Below, one piece after another: positions 52,857 through 61,404 of a stretch of 64,000 bases of DNA (position 1 is its first letter; each line of letters opens with the position of its first letter). Below the pieces are notes generated by a model. That model did not search any database, was not told the origin of the DNA, and saw only the letters and a program-made list of their open reading frames with translations. Origin of the DNA: Janthinobacterium lividum (GTDB taxonomy: Bacteria; Pseudomonadota; Gammaproteobacteria; Burkholderiales; Burkholderiaceae_D); contig NZ_JAAOLY010000005.1 of assembly GCF_011601275.1 (NCBI RefSeq), positions 285,576 to 349,575 of the forward strand, read 5' to 3'. A program made the translations under genes and the position numbers.

Positions 52857-54302
52857 GTGAAGCCAAGCCTCCCGTCTGTCCTGCTCGTCATGGCGCTTGC
52901 CGCCATCCCCGCCAGCCATGCGCAGGCGTCCCGTGCCGAACACGATATTGCCGCCTTCGTGCGCAGCGAAATGCAGGAGCGCCAGATTCCAGGGCTGCAA
53001 CTGGCCGTGATACAGCATGGCAAAATCGTACTGAAGCGCAACTTCGGTCTGGCCAGCCTGCAATACCGGGTGCCCGTGACGGAGTCGAGCCTGTTTTCCA
53101 TCAACTCGGCGACGAAAGCGTTTGCTGGTGTCGCCGCGATGCAGCTGGTACAGGAGGGCAAGATCGACCTGGCCGCCCCTATCAGCCAGTACCTGACGGG
53201 GCTGCCTGTCGCCTGGCAAGCCGTGACGGTGACGCAATTACTCAACCATACCTCGGGCTTGCCCGACGTGCTGGACCAACGCAGCGGCAAGCTGGTGGGG
53301 CCGCAGCCGGATGACGCCGATGCGGCGTGGACAGCCGTGCAGGCGCTGGCCGTGGAAGCCCCGCCTGGCCAGCGCTACCGCTACAACCAGACCAATTACG
53401 TGTTGCTGGCGCAATTGATCGAGCGCCAGGGCGGCCAGCCCTTTACCGCCTTCATCCAGCGCCGGCAGTTTGACGTGGCGGGCATGCCGCACAGCGGCTT
53501 TGGCGACGCAAAGGACGTGGTTGCCAATAAGGCCAGTTCCTACGTGCTGGACCGGGGCGGCAAAGGCTACCGCAATGTAATCGAAGACTTTCCCGTGTTC
53601 ATGCGCGCCGGGGCCGGCATCAACAGCAATGCGGGTGAACTGGCCAACTGGCTTATCGCGCTGCAGTCGGGACGCTTGCTGGCCCCCGCCGCTGTAGAAC
53701 GGCTGTGGCAGCCGACCAGCTTGAATGACGGCAAGCCGGCGCCGTGGGCGCTGGGCTGGCCAACCATCGGCCGCGATGGCCACCGCGCCGTGGCCGGCAT
53801 CGGTGGTGGCCGCTCGGCCTTTTATGTGTATCCGAACGATGGCCTGGCCGTCATTATCCTCAGCAACCTGGCCGGCGGCCAGCCGGAACAGCTGATCGAT
53901 ACCGTCGCCGGTTTTTATCTTCCCGCCCTGCGCCAGCAGCGGGGCGGCGCGTATGCCGCGCACCTGCTGCGCAAGCAGGCGGCCAGCGCCGGTTTCGAGG
54001 GACTGGACCAGAAACTGGCGGCCATCCTGCGCCAGCACGGCTTGCCAAAGCCCACGGAAGACGACTTGAATGCCTGGGGCTACCGCTTGCTGGGCCGGCA
54101 GCAGCCGAAACAGGCCGTGGCCGTCTTTCAGCTTGGCGTGCAACTATACCCGCAAGGGGCGAATGGCCACGACAGCCTGGCCGAAGCGTACGAGGCGGAC
54201 GGCGACAAGAACCTGGCCGCCACGCATTACCGCCGTTCGCTGGAACTGGACCCCGGCAACACGCACGCCGTGGCGCGTTTGCGCGTGCTGGGCGCCGACT
54301 AG
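52857..54302 (+). CDS. Class-C beta-lactamase-like serine hydrolase with TPR-like tail
   Basis: A 481-residue exported serine hydrolase of the beta-lactamase/D-alanyl-D-alanine carboxypeptidase fold. A signal peptide (MKPSLPSVLLVMALAAIPAS) is followed by the SxxK motif in SINSATKAF, the YxN-type motif in YRYNQTNYVLL, and the third-motif region AGIGGGRSAFY. The C-terminal 90 residues (from LDQKLAAILRQHG to the end) look like TPR repeats (LGRQQPKQAVAVFQLGVQLY, AEAYEADGDKNLAATHYRRS). It probably acts on peptidoglycan or small esters in the periplasm. It starts with GTG. Its last 4 bp overlap the convergent DJ-1 gene. Confidence 0.82.
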   Translation: MKPSLPSVLLVMALAAIPASHAQASRAEHDIAAFVRSEMQERQIPGLQLAVIQHGKIVLKRNFGLASLQYRVPVTESSLFSINSATKAFAGVAAMQLVQEGKIDLAAPISQYLTGLPVAWQAVTVTQLLNHTSGLPDVLDQRSGKLVGPQPDDADAAWTAVQALAVEAPPGQRYRYNQTNYVLLAQLIERQGGQPFTAFIQRRQFDVAGMPHSGFGDAKDVVANKASSYVLDRGGKGYRNVIEDFPVFMRAGAGINSNAGELANWLIALQSGRLLAPAAVERLWQPTSLNDGKPAPWALGWPTIGRDGHRAVAGIGGGRSAFYVYPNDGLAVIILSNLAGGQPEQLIDTVAGFYLPALRQQRGGAYAAHLLRKQAASAGFEGLDQKLAAILRQHGLPKPTEDDLNAWGYRLLGRQQPKQAVAVFQLGVQLYPQGANGHDSLAEAYEADGDKNLAATHYRRSLELDPGNTHAVARLRVLGAD

Positions 54303-54874
54303 GCGGCAGCCTGGCCGTGTTCCGCGCCGTGCATGGCCAGATAGGCAGTCAGGTTGTCATCGGCGATGCCCAGCGTGCGCAAGACTTCCCTGGTGAAGGT
54401 GACGGGCGCCGTGCCGGGCGCCGTGATGACGCGCTGGTCTGCCACGGCCCACGGCACGTCCTGGTACAGGGCCGCGCCCGCATAGCCCGTGTCCGTCAGG
54501 TTGCCGGCGGAATTCGAGGTGTGGCGCACGGTGTCGAGCACGCCCGCCTGCGCCAGCACGCGCGTGCCGTCGCAAATGCCGGCCAGCACCACGCCCTTGT
54601 CGCGCGCCGCGCGCAGTAGCGGGCCCAGGTCTGGCGCCTTGCCGCTTTGCCAGAAGCTGCCGCCGCACACCATCAGCAAGTCGAGTTCATCGAGCACGAT
54701 CTCTTCCAGTGCCAGTTGCGGCGTGACCAGCATGCCGCCGGACGAGGTGACGGGCAAGCCGCCCGGCGTGGCGAACTGCGTGTAAAAGCCGTAGTACAGG
54801 CGCGCCGTGGAATTGAGCAGGGCGGTTTCCCAGTCGGCAAAGTTCTCGGTCAGAATGGTAATGGCACGTGTCAT
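54299..54874 (-). CDS. DJ-1/PfpI family glutamine-amidotransferase-like protein
   Basis: A 191-residue protein of the DJ-1/PfpI superfamily. The nucleophile Cys lies in VVLAGICDGTRVLAQAG, with the conserved Glu-type acid region ahead (LDLLMVCGG). Proteins of this kind serve as glyoxalase-like deglycases, chaperones or isonitrile hydratases; this one is similar to PfpI-like amidotransferases of unknown substrate. The start MTRAITILT follows AGGACTTCTTC. It is monocistronic. Confidence 0.82.
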   Translation of the reverse strand: MTRAITILTENFADWETALLNSTARLYYGFYTQFATPGGLPVTSSGGMLVTPQLALEEIVLDELDLLMVCGGSFWQSGKAPDLGPLLRAARDKGVVLAGICDGTRVLAQAGVLDTVRHTSNSAGNLTDTGYAGAALYQDVPWAVADQRVITAPGTAPVTFTREVLRTLGIADDNLTAYLAMHGAEHGQAAA

Positions 54875-54995
54875 GAAGAAGTCCTGTCGCAAGTGGTGAT
54901 ATCAATAGTACAGGCTGGCTAGCCCGCTGGTGCCGAAATCATAATAAAAAGTACTGGCAGTTTCTGTCAGGAGCGCGTGGAAATAATGGTACAAG

Positions 54996-56708
54996 TTGCA
55001 ACAGACTGCGCTACAATCGCTGGCCCGTCCGCACGGGCATCTCCTTCCATGCTTGTTACTTGTCGCCTCCATGCTGATTCTGTTTTGCCGTGTCCTGCTC
55101 AGCATCGCTGGCCTGCTGGTTTTTTTCCTCTTCGATCAGTTAAGCGCGAACGAATGCCTGAAATTGGCCGTCTTGCTGGCGGCCTTCCTGTTGGGCATGG
55201 GCGGCGTACTGCATGCGTGGCGTGGCAGTTCCAGCGCCCGTGCGATTACCGTGCTGCTGCGCGTCGTCGCGCCCGTGTTTTACCTCGACGCCGCCATCAA
55301 GGGCTTTTTGCGTGGCTATTTTGGCATGCGGCCCAATCCCAATGCGGTTTTGCAAGCCGTGTTTGCGACAGATCAAGCCGAAACGGGCGAGTTTTTTCTG
55401 CACAACGGCGTCGCCCTGGCGCAATCGGCCGGCGGCTTCCTGCTGGTGACGGCGGCCGTGCTGCTGGCCGACCGCCAACTGCAGCGCTGGCAAGCGGCGC
55501 GCTACGTTGCCGCACCTAGCCTGGCGCAGAAATGCTTTGCCGCCTGCATGGCGATCTTTCTCGTGCTGCTGCACGTCAATACCACGATGCGGCGCGAAAA
55601 TCCGGCCCTGTTCTGGCCGCTGCGCTACCAGCAGTACAGCGCGCAGCTGGACGCCATGAAATCGATGCAGCACGCGCTGACGGCGGCCATGGCCGCGCCG
55701 CGCGACTGGAACGTGCGCTATGCGGGCGAGGATGCCCGCACCGTCATTCTCGTGATTGGCGAGAGCACGAACCGCGCCTCGATGTCGCTGTATGGCTATG
55801 CGCGGGCGACCACGCCCCAGCTCGACGCCATGCGCTCGAAGCTGCTGGTATTTAATGACGTGGTTTCGCCGGCCGCCAGCACCGTGGAATCGATGATGAC
55901 GATGCTCACGCCCGCCGATATCGGCAACCCGGACGCGTGGATGGCCAAGCCGAATCTGCTGATGCTGGCCGAGGCGGCCGGTTACAAGACGTTCTGGGTA
56001 TCGAACCAGACGCGCAACGATGGCTGGATCGGGTTGCTGGCGGGCGAGGCCGATGAAAGCGACTTCATCAACTATGGCACTGGCCGTGGCGAAAACAATT
56101 TTGACGGCAACCTGTTCCAGCCGTTCGCCCACGCGCTGCGCGACGAAGCGCCGAAAAAGCTCATCGTCGTGCACTTGCTGGGCGCGCATCCCAGCTATGA
56201 CATGCGCTATCCCCGCCGCTTTGCTCATTTCGACCGGGCGCACGACGCTGTCAGCGCACAGATGGAGCACCAGGGCAGACCGAGCTGGATACGCAACCAG
56301 CGCGACGAGTACGACAACGCCATTCGCTATGGCGATTACGTGTTGGGCACCCTGATCGGCATGGCGGAAAAGGCCAAGACGGACCGGGCCGCCTCCTTGC
56401 TGTTCGTATCCGACCATGGGCAGGAAGTAGGCTACAGCCGCAATCATGCGGGCCATTCGGCGTCGGACAAGAGTGGCTATGAAATTCCCATGCTGATCTG
56501 GGACAACCGGCAAGCGGCGCAATCGGCGGGGGCGCGCGCCGCGCTGGAAAGCCGGCCGTATCAGACGGACAAGCTCGATGCGACCGTGCTGGGCTTGCTG
56601 AAGATCGAAACGCGCTATTACGCCGCGCATGACGATATCCTCAGCAGCACTTTTACGCCCGTGCAGCGCTTCATGAATGGCTTGCGCTACCAGCGCGGCC
56701 ACCAATAA
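54996..56708 (+). CDS. Phosphoethanolamine transferase (EptA/CptA-like)
   Basis: A 570-residue inner-membrane enzyme (with the TTG start used here) that adds phosphoethanolamine to lipid A or core sugars. Four or five N-terminal helices are followed by a periplasmic sulfatase-like catalytic domain: nucleophile Thr in VIGESTNRASMSLYGYAR, NDVVSPAASTVESM, HLLGAHPSYDMRYP, and the metal-binding VSDHGQEVGY. Activity would change surface charge and polymyxin sensitivity. An ATG at 55071 (MLILFCRVLL) is an alternative start; neither has a good ribosome site. The gene diverges from the DJ-1 gene and converges on the reductase gene. Confidence 0.85.
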   Translation: MQQTALQSLARPHGHLLPCLLLVASMLILFCRVLLSIAGLLVFFLFDQLSANECLKLAVLLAAFLLGMGGVLHAWRGSSSARAITVLLRVVAPVFYLDAAIKGFLRGYFGMRPNPNAVLQAVFATDQAETGEFFLHNGVALAQSAGGFLLVTAAVLLADRQLQRWQAARYVAAPSLAQKCFAACMAIFLVLLHVNTTMRRENPALFWPLRYQQYSAQLDAMKSMQHALTAAMAAPRDWNVRYAGEDARTVILVIGESTNRASMSLYGYARATTPQLDAMRSKLLVFNDVVSPAASTVESMMTMLTPADIGNPDAWMAKPNLLMLAEAAGYKTFWVSNQTRNDGWIGLLAGEADESDFINYGTGRGENNFDGNLFQPFAHALRDEAPKKLIVVHLLGAHPSYDMRYPRRFAHFDRAHDAVSAQMEHQGRPSWIRNQRDEYDNAIRYGDYVLGTLIGMAEKAKTDRAASLLFVSDHGQEVGYSRNHAGHSASDKSGYEIPMLIWDNRQAAQSAGARAALESRPYQTDKLDATVLGLLKIETRYYAAHDDILSSTFTPVQRFMNGLRYQRGHQ

Positions 56709-56710
56709 AA

Positions 56711-56747
56711 GGCCCGGCGCCGCCGCGGGAAGCGGCGGGGCCGGGCC
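56711..56747. terminator. Strong GC-rich hairpin between convergent genes
   Basis: A 16-bp stem with one mismatch (GGCCCGGC and CCGCCGC against GCGGCGG and GCCGGGCC, loop GGGAA) begins 2 bp after the transferase stop. The T-run after it is weak, so it may work as a roadblock-type terminator for both sides. Confidence 0.65.
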
Positions 56748-56775
56748 CCTGTATTTGCTACGGATTTTCTGCGGA

Positions 56776-57549
56776 TTACTTCTCGGCGAACGCGCGCTCG
56801 ACAACGAAGTCGCCAGGCGTCGAGGTATTGCCTTCCTTGAAGCCGCGCGCTTCCAGCATTTCCTTCAGGTCGCGCAGCATCTCCGAGCTGCCGCAGATCA
56901 TCACGCGGTCTTCTGCCGGGTTCAATGCCGGCACGCCCAGGTCTTCGGCCAGCTTGCCGTTTTCGATCAGTTCCGTGATGCGGCCCATGTTGCGGAAGTC
57001 TTCGCGTGTCACGGTCGGGTAGTAGCGCAGCTTGTCGCTGACCATTTCGCCCAGAAACTCATGCTTCGGCAGATGCTCTTCCAGCAAGTCGTGGTAAGCC
57101 AGTTCATCGACCTGGCGCACGCCGTGCACGAGGATCAGCTGGTCGAAACGCTCGTAGATGTCCGGATCGCGCACGATGCTGAGGAAAGGCGCCAGGCCCG
57201 TGCCAGTCGACAGCATGTACAGGCGCTTGCCTGGCAGCAGGTAGTCGGAGACCAGGGTGCCTGTCGGCTTGCGGCCGACGATGACGGTGTCGCCCACTTG
57301 CAAGTGCTGCAAACGCGACGTCAATGGACCGCCCGGCACCTTGATGCTGAAAAATTCCAGGTGGTCTTCGTAATTGGCGCTGGCGATACTGTAGGCGCGC
57401 AGCAGAGGCTTGCCGTCGACGCGCAGGCCGATCATGGTGAAATGGCCATTCGAGAAACGCAGCGACGGGTCGCGCGTGGTGGTAAAGGAGAACAGGGTAT
57501 CCGTCCAGTGGTGCACGCTTAAAACGCGCTCTTCATTCATCGAACTCAT
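56776..57549 (-). CDS. fpr: Ferredoxin--NADP+ reductase
   Basis: A 257-residue FAD enzyme that moves electrons between NADPH and ferredoxin or flavodoxin in the cytosol. FAD contacts are RAYSIAS, FFSIKVPGGPLTSRLQ and the C-terminal FVVERAFAEK; the NADP-binding motif is LSTGTGLAPFLSIV, with CGSSEMLRDLKEML after it. The subclass-I bacterial (Azotobacter-like) ending in FAEK fits. Several start options exist (MSSMNEER or MNEER); neither has a strong ribosome site. It likely supports oxidative-stress defence or Fe-S cluster work. Confidence 0.92.
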   Translation of the reverse strand: MSSMNEERVLSVHHWTDTLFSFTTTRDPSLRFSNGHFTMIGLRVDGKPLLRAYSIASANYEDHLEFFSIKVPGGPLTSRLQHLQVGDTVIVGRKPTGTLVSDYLLPGKRLYMLSTGTGLAPFLSIVRDPDIYERFDQLILVHGVRQVDELAYHDLLEEHLPKHEFLGEMVSDKLRYYPTVTREDFRNMGRITELIENGKLAEDLGVPALNPAEDRVMICGSSEMLRDLKEMLEARGFKEGNTSTPGDFVVERAFAEK

Positions 57550-57794
57550 AGTATTTGTTGGCTGGTCAAAAAAATGGTTAGTTGCTGGCAACTGCTGGCA
57601 AAAGTGAAACCCTGTGTAGGCCCAGACGCTATTGTACCGGCCTCCACACGAAATTGTTACCGTCTATCGCCGCCAATGCTGCCGCACACGGTGGCAACAT
57701 TATAGTGCGAATGGCAAGGCAGGGCTGGAATTGGCCCGGAAACGGGCGGCGGACATGCGCTCTCTTGACCTGGCTCAGTTTTTTGCCGGGGGCG

Positions 57795-58910
57795 TCAAGA
57801 CGCTGCCCGGCGCTGCCAGAACGGCGCGTCGCGCCAGCGCTGCTCGGCGCCGTAGAAGCCGCGCCGCATCTGCAGATAGGTTTCAAACGCGGCGAAAATG
57901 CCGCGCCGGTAGCCCGCCGCCATGCCCCGGTCGCCAGACAGGAAGGCTTCCGCCACCCGCGCCGCATGGATGCCGGAGGCCATGGCCTGGCCGATGCCCA
58001 GCGAGGAGATCGGGTCGAAGCAGGCGGCCGCATCGCCCGCCGCCGTCCAGTTTTCATCGGCCGGCAGAGACGCCACCCGGCTGTGGATGGCGTAATGGCG
58101 CAGGGCGCTTGGCGCGGGCAGGCGCGCCACGATATCGCGCACGTGGGAGGTGTCCGCGCCGGCCTCGAGCCAGGGTGCCGGTTCCTTCAGCCGCAGGCGC
58201 TTGAGGATGTCGGCATCCGTGATGAAGGCCAGCGCCACGCGCTCGCCGGGCAGGGGCGCCGCGTAATACCAGCCGTGCTGCGTCGTTTCCACCAGGGTGC
58301 GGTGCGGCAGGAATTGCGGCTCATCCAGCTGATAATAGGCGTACAGCGCCACCAGCGAGTCTTCCGTGTGGATGGGACGCTTGCGCTGGCGCACGATGGC
58401 CGCCTGCTTGCCGCTGCAATCGATCAGGTAGCGGGCCGTCAGGTCCACTTCCTGCCCCTCGCTCGTCACGCGCAGACGCCACGGGGCGCCGTGTTCGAAC
58501 CGCACAAGCTGCGCCGGGCGCAACAGCTCCACGCCCGCCAACCGCGCCTGCTCAAGCAGGATGGCGTCATATTGCCTGCGGTCCAGGTGCAAGCCGTGGC
58601 CGTGGCTGCTGAAGATGGCGTCGCGCGACGTCAGCTCCGCGCTGCCCCACGCGGCCGCGTGGGAAAACGCGGGCAGCTGGGCGCCGTCCAGCAGGTCGCG
58701 GCCCACGCCGAGGAAGTCCAGCATCGAAAAGATGGACGACGATACCGTTTCGCCAGCGCGGTAATCGTCGAACAGCTGCTTTTCCAGCAAGGCGATGCGC
58801 AAGCCCGTGTAGCGGGCCAGGGTCAGGGCGGCGGCAGTGCCGGCGGCACCGCCGCCGACAATGACGACGTCGTAGTCGCGCGATGACGACGTGCTTGGCG
58901 GGACACTCAA
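57795..58910 (-). CDS. LodB-type flavoprotein (FAD-dependent monooxygenase-like)
   Basis: A 371-residue flavoprotein of the LodB/geranylgeranyl-reductase-like family. The Rossmann dinucleotide motif is VVIVGGGAAGTAAAL (about 14-28), with the second FAD motif AGDAAACFDPISSLGIGQAMASG near 300. LodB is required to form the cysteine-tryptophylquinone cofactor of LodA, probably by hydroxylating the Trp. It overlaps the lodA gene in an ATGA junction, which fixes the pair. The active enzyme made by both releases H2O2. Confidence 0.85.
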   Translation of the reverse strand: MSVPPSTSSSRDYDVVIVGGGAAGTAAALTLARYTGLRIALLEKQLFDDYRAGETVSSSIFSMLDFLGVGRDLLDGAQLPAFSHAAAWGSAELTSRDAIFSSHGHGLHLDRRQYDAILLEQARLAGVELLRPAQLVRFEHGAPWRLRVTSEGQEVDLTARYLIDCSGKQAAIVRQRKRPIHTEDSLVALYAYYQLDEPQFLPHRTLVETTQHGWYYAAPLPGERVALAFITDADILKRLRLKEPAPWLEAGADTSHVRDIVARLPAPSALRHYAIHSRVASLPADENWTAAGDAAACFDPISSLGIGQAMASGIHAARVAEAFLSGDRGMAAGYRRGIFAAFETYLQMRRGFYGAEQRWRDAPFWQRRAAS

Positions 58911-61117
58911 TGGGAAAACCGGCGCCGGTTGGCAGGCTGGATTTTCTTCGGCGTGTCATGCACGGCCACTTGCGCGCCGCCGCTGGCAAACAGCTGCGAT
59001 GCCTTTTCGCGCGCCGTCTGCGGATCCTCGTCCTTGAGGAACCAGGCGGGCAGGTAATTCGAATCGTCGCCCGTGATGAAACTGCTGGCGTTGCCGACAC
59101 CGACGCTGGCGGCCACGAACTTGGCGTGATTGCGCTCCTTCTCGACAAAATACGGATACTGGCGGCCCGACTCGGCATCCTGGTTCTGGTTCACGATGAA
59201 GCCCAGGTAGTGCCAGGAGCTGATCATTTGCGAAAAACTGTTCATGCCGCGGCTGTACATCACTTGCATGCCGGCCGGCACGCCGGCAAGCGCCTGTTCT
59301 TCCTTGGTGGTGGCGCCGTTGATCACGTTCCACGGGCTTTGCGGCGGCCACCAGTAGGCGTAGTAGGTGGGCGGCACGGGAATGAGCGTGTCGGGATTCT
59401 TGACCAGGTCCGGATTGTCGAAGTTGATCATCTGCACGGAGCAGTCATAGAAATCGGCCTGCCACGGGATGGCCATGCGCTTGGTCAGGTCGCCCGGTTC
59501 GCAGCCGGTGCCGACGGTCGGATCGTTCCAGTCCAGCGGTTCGCACTCGTCGCGGCCCGGCGACAGGCCGTTTTTTGCATAGTCGGCATCCACGCGGTGC
59601 AGGATGGCGTACGGTTTCGCGTAGATGATGGGATTGCGCACGCTCCACGTCACTTCGATGCCCGGGCACATGGGCTCGCCCACGCAGTTGCCGATGCCCG
59701 CCTGATCGAGCGGGTCGATGCCGGGTAAGGCCAAGCCCGGCGCGTCGGCGGCGAATTTGCCGGCCGCCCACTGCTGCAAGGCAAAGTATTGCGTATCCGT
59801 CAGCACGGAAAACTTGCTGATGACGTTGTTGCGCACGGAGTTGCTGCCCGAATTCAGGGGCATGAGAGGAATGCCGGCGGCGGGGTTCTCCGTGGTGGCG
59901 TCACTGAACAATTGGCCGCCCTGGCCGCCCGTGAATCCCGGCACCTGTTCCTTCGTGCCGGGGCGGATGGCCGACGGCTTCCTGAAATAGCTGAAGAATT
60001 TTTCGCGCTGCGGCCGGTTCGCTTCCGACGCATCGGCCACGTCGAAGTTGGGGCGGATGAAGGCCGTCATCGACGGCACCGTCGCCACCCACTGATAATC
60101 GCCTATCCTGGCAAGGAATGGCTGAATGTCCTGCGCGTAATTGACGACATAATCGGGATTCCAGCCATCGCTGCCGCTCCAGCGTGCCTTGTCGTAGGCC
60201 TCGGGCAACGCGTTCTTGTATTTGATGGCCATGTCGGCCACGACGTCATCCCAGGTGGAAATATTCACCAGCTCGGGCGCGAACTTCGGCGAGCCGATGA
60301 CGACCCAGGCTTTCAATTCCACGGACGGGCTGCCATCCTTGAAATGGATGGTCGCGCTGACGGGACCGTCGGCCACGTCGTCATTCCACGTATCGCCGCC
60401 GCCAAAGCCCGTGATGCTTTCAGAGCCGCCGGCGCGGCCATAGGCGCCGATCACCAGCAGGTTGCCGCGCGAATCCGTGCGCATTTCACCGAGGGTGCGC
60501 ACGGGATAGCCTTGCGTGATGGCATGCGGATCGGGGAAGGACACATGCGCATAGGAGCCGGCGCCATCCTTGTCGAAATGGGCCTTGCCCAGCGGCGCGG
60601 CCAGCGTGCGCGGTCCAGGATCGACGATCAGTTTTTGCCGCGCCGCATCGCCTGTGACGCCGTCATTGCGCAGATTGGTCCAGGACGTGGGCGTCAGCTT
60701 CCAGGCGGGTGGCGTATTTTCCCAGGTTTCATAGCTGTTGTAGGGGCCAAACATCAGGTCGCCCAGCAGGGGAATAAAGTTCCACCAGGCTGCCTTCTTG
60801 TTTGCCACGTGCACTGTCCATTCAATCTTGGCAATGCTCGGGTCTTGCAGGTCGACGAGGACTTTTTCGCCGGGACGTCCCGCCACCGATTTGTAGATGC
60901 GGAAACTGGCGGCCTGGCGCCGCACGCGGCCGGCCGCATCCTTGAATTGGGCAACGTGGACGGGCTTGCCATCGACTCGCTGCGGATCGTTGTTGCTGTC
61001 GACTTCGATCGGCAGCCCGCCGATCGCTTCCGGCGCCAGGTAGAACGAATCATGGCTGTTGCCCACGCGGGCAATGCCGATGGATGGGTGGATCGAGTAC
61101 TGTTCCGTGCTATTCAT
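58907..61117 (-). CDS. LodA/GoxA-family CTQ-dependent amino-acid oxidase
   Basis: A 736-residue oxidase of the LodA/GoxA family that oxidises L-lysine or glycine with O2 to give ammonia and H2O2, using a protein-derived cysteine-tryptophylquinone. The start (YSIHPSIGIARVGNS) is the family signature. The likely cofactor residues are Cys559 with Asp555 four residues before it (QADFYDC, equal to Asp512/Cys516 in LodA) and a Trp, best guessed as Trp635 in SSWHYLGF. AGGGGA lies 8 nt before the ATG. There is no classical signal peptide, as in LodA. H2O2 made by LodA-type enzymes kills competitors. Substrate (Lys or Gly) undetermined. Confidence 0.87.
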   Translation of the reverse strand: MNSTEQYSIHPSIGIARVGNSHDSFYLAPEAIGGLPIEVDSNNDPQRVDGKPVHVAQFKDAAGRVRRQAASFRIYKSVAGRPGEKVLVDLQDPSIAKIEWTVHVANKKAAWWNFIPLLGDLMFGPYNSYETWENTPPAWKLTPTSWTNLRNDGVTGDAARQKLIVDPGPRTLAAPLGKAHFDKDGAGSYAHVSFPDPHAITQGYPVRTLGEMRTDSRGNLLVIGAYGRAGGSESITGFGGGDTWNDDVADGPVSATIHFKDGSPSVELKAWVVIGSPKFAPELVNISTWDDVVADMAIKYKNALPEAYDKARWSGSDGWNPDYVVNYAQDIQPFLARIGDYQWVATVPSMTAFIRPNFDVADASEANRPQREKFFSYFRKPSAIRPGTKEQVPGFTGGQGGQLFSDATTENPAAGIPLMPLNSGSNSVRNNVISKFSVLTDTQYFALQQWAAGKFAADAPGLALPGIDPLDQAGIGNCVGEPMCPGIEVTWSVRNPIIYAKPYAILHRVDADYAKNGLSPGRDECEPLDWNDPTVGTGCEPGDLTKRMAIPWQADFYDCSVQMINFDNPDLVKNPDTLIPVPPTYYAYWWPPQSPWNVINGATTKEEQALAGVPAGMQVMYSRGMNSFSQMISSWHYLGFIVNQNQDAESGRQYPYFVEKERNHAKFVAASVGVGNASSFITGDDSNYLPAWFLKDEDPQTAREKASQLFASGGAQVAVHDTPKKIQPANRRRFSH

Positions 61118-61404
61118 CAAGTTTTCCCCTGAAAGGTTGGCAATCCTGGTGGCATATCTGGCGGCAGCTACAGGGAAAGATACAGAGAAAAATTAGCAAA
61201 AAAGTCACCTATTGTCACTGGTCAACGATATTTGCCGGCGCTCTGATACCGCTCAAGTCAACGATTCGGAAGTTTCCCGGCATGCGCAAGCGTAACGGGG
61301 CAGGGTAGTGCCGCATGAGCTTGTATGATGTTGCTAAAAAGAACTATCACCAATCCACGCGGGCGCCACCGCCCGCCAGGATGCCTGTCCAGCAAAAGGA
61401 AATC

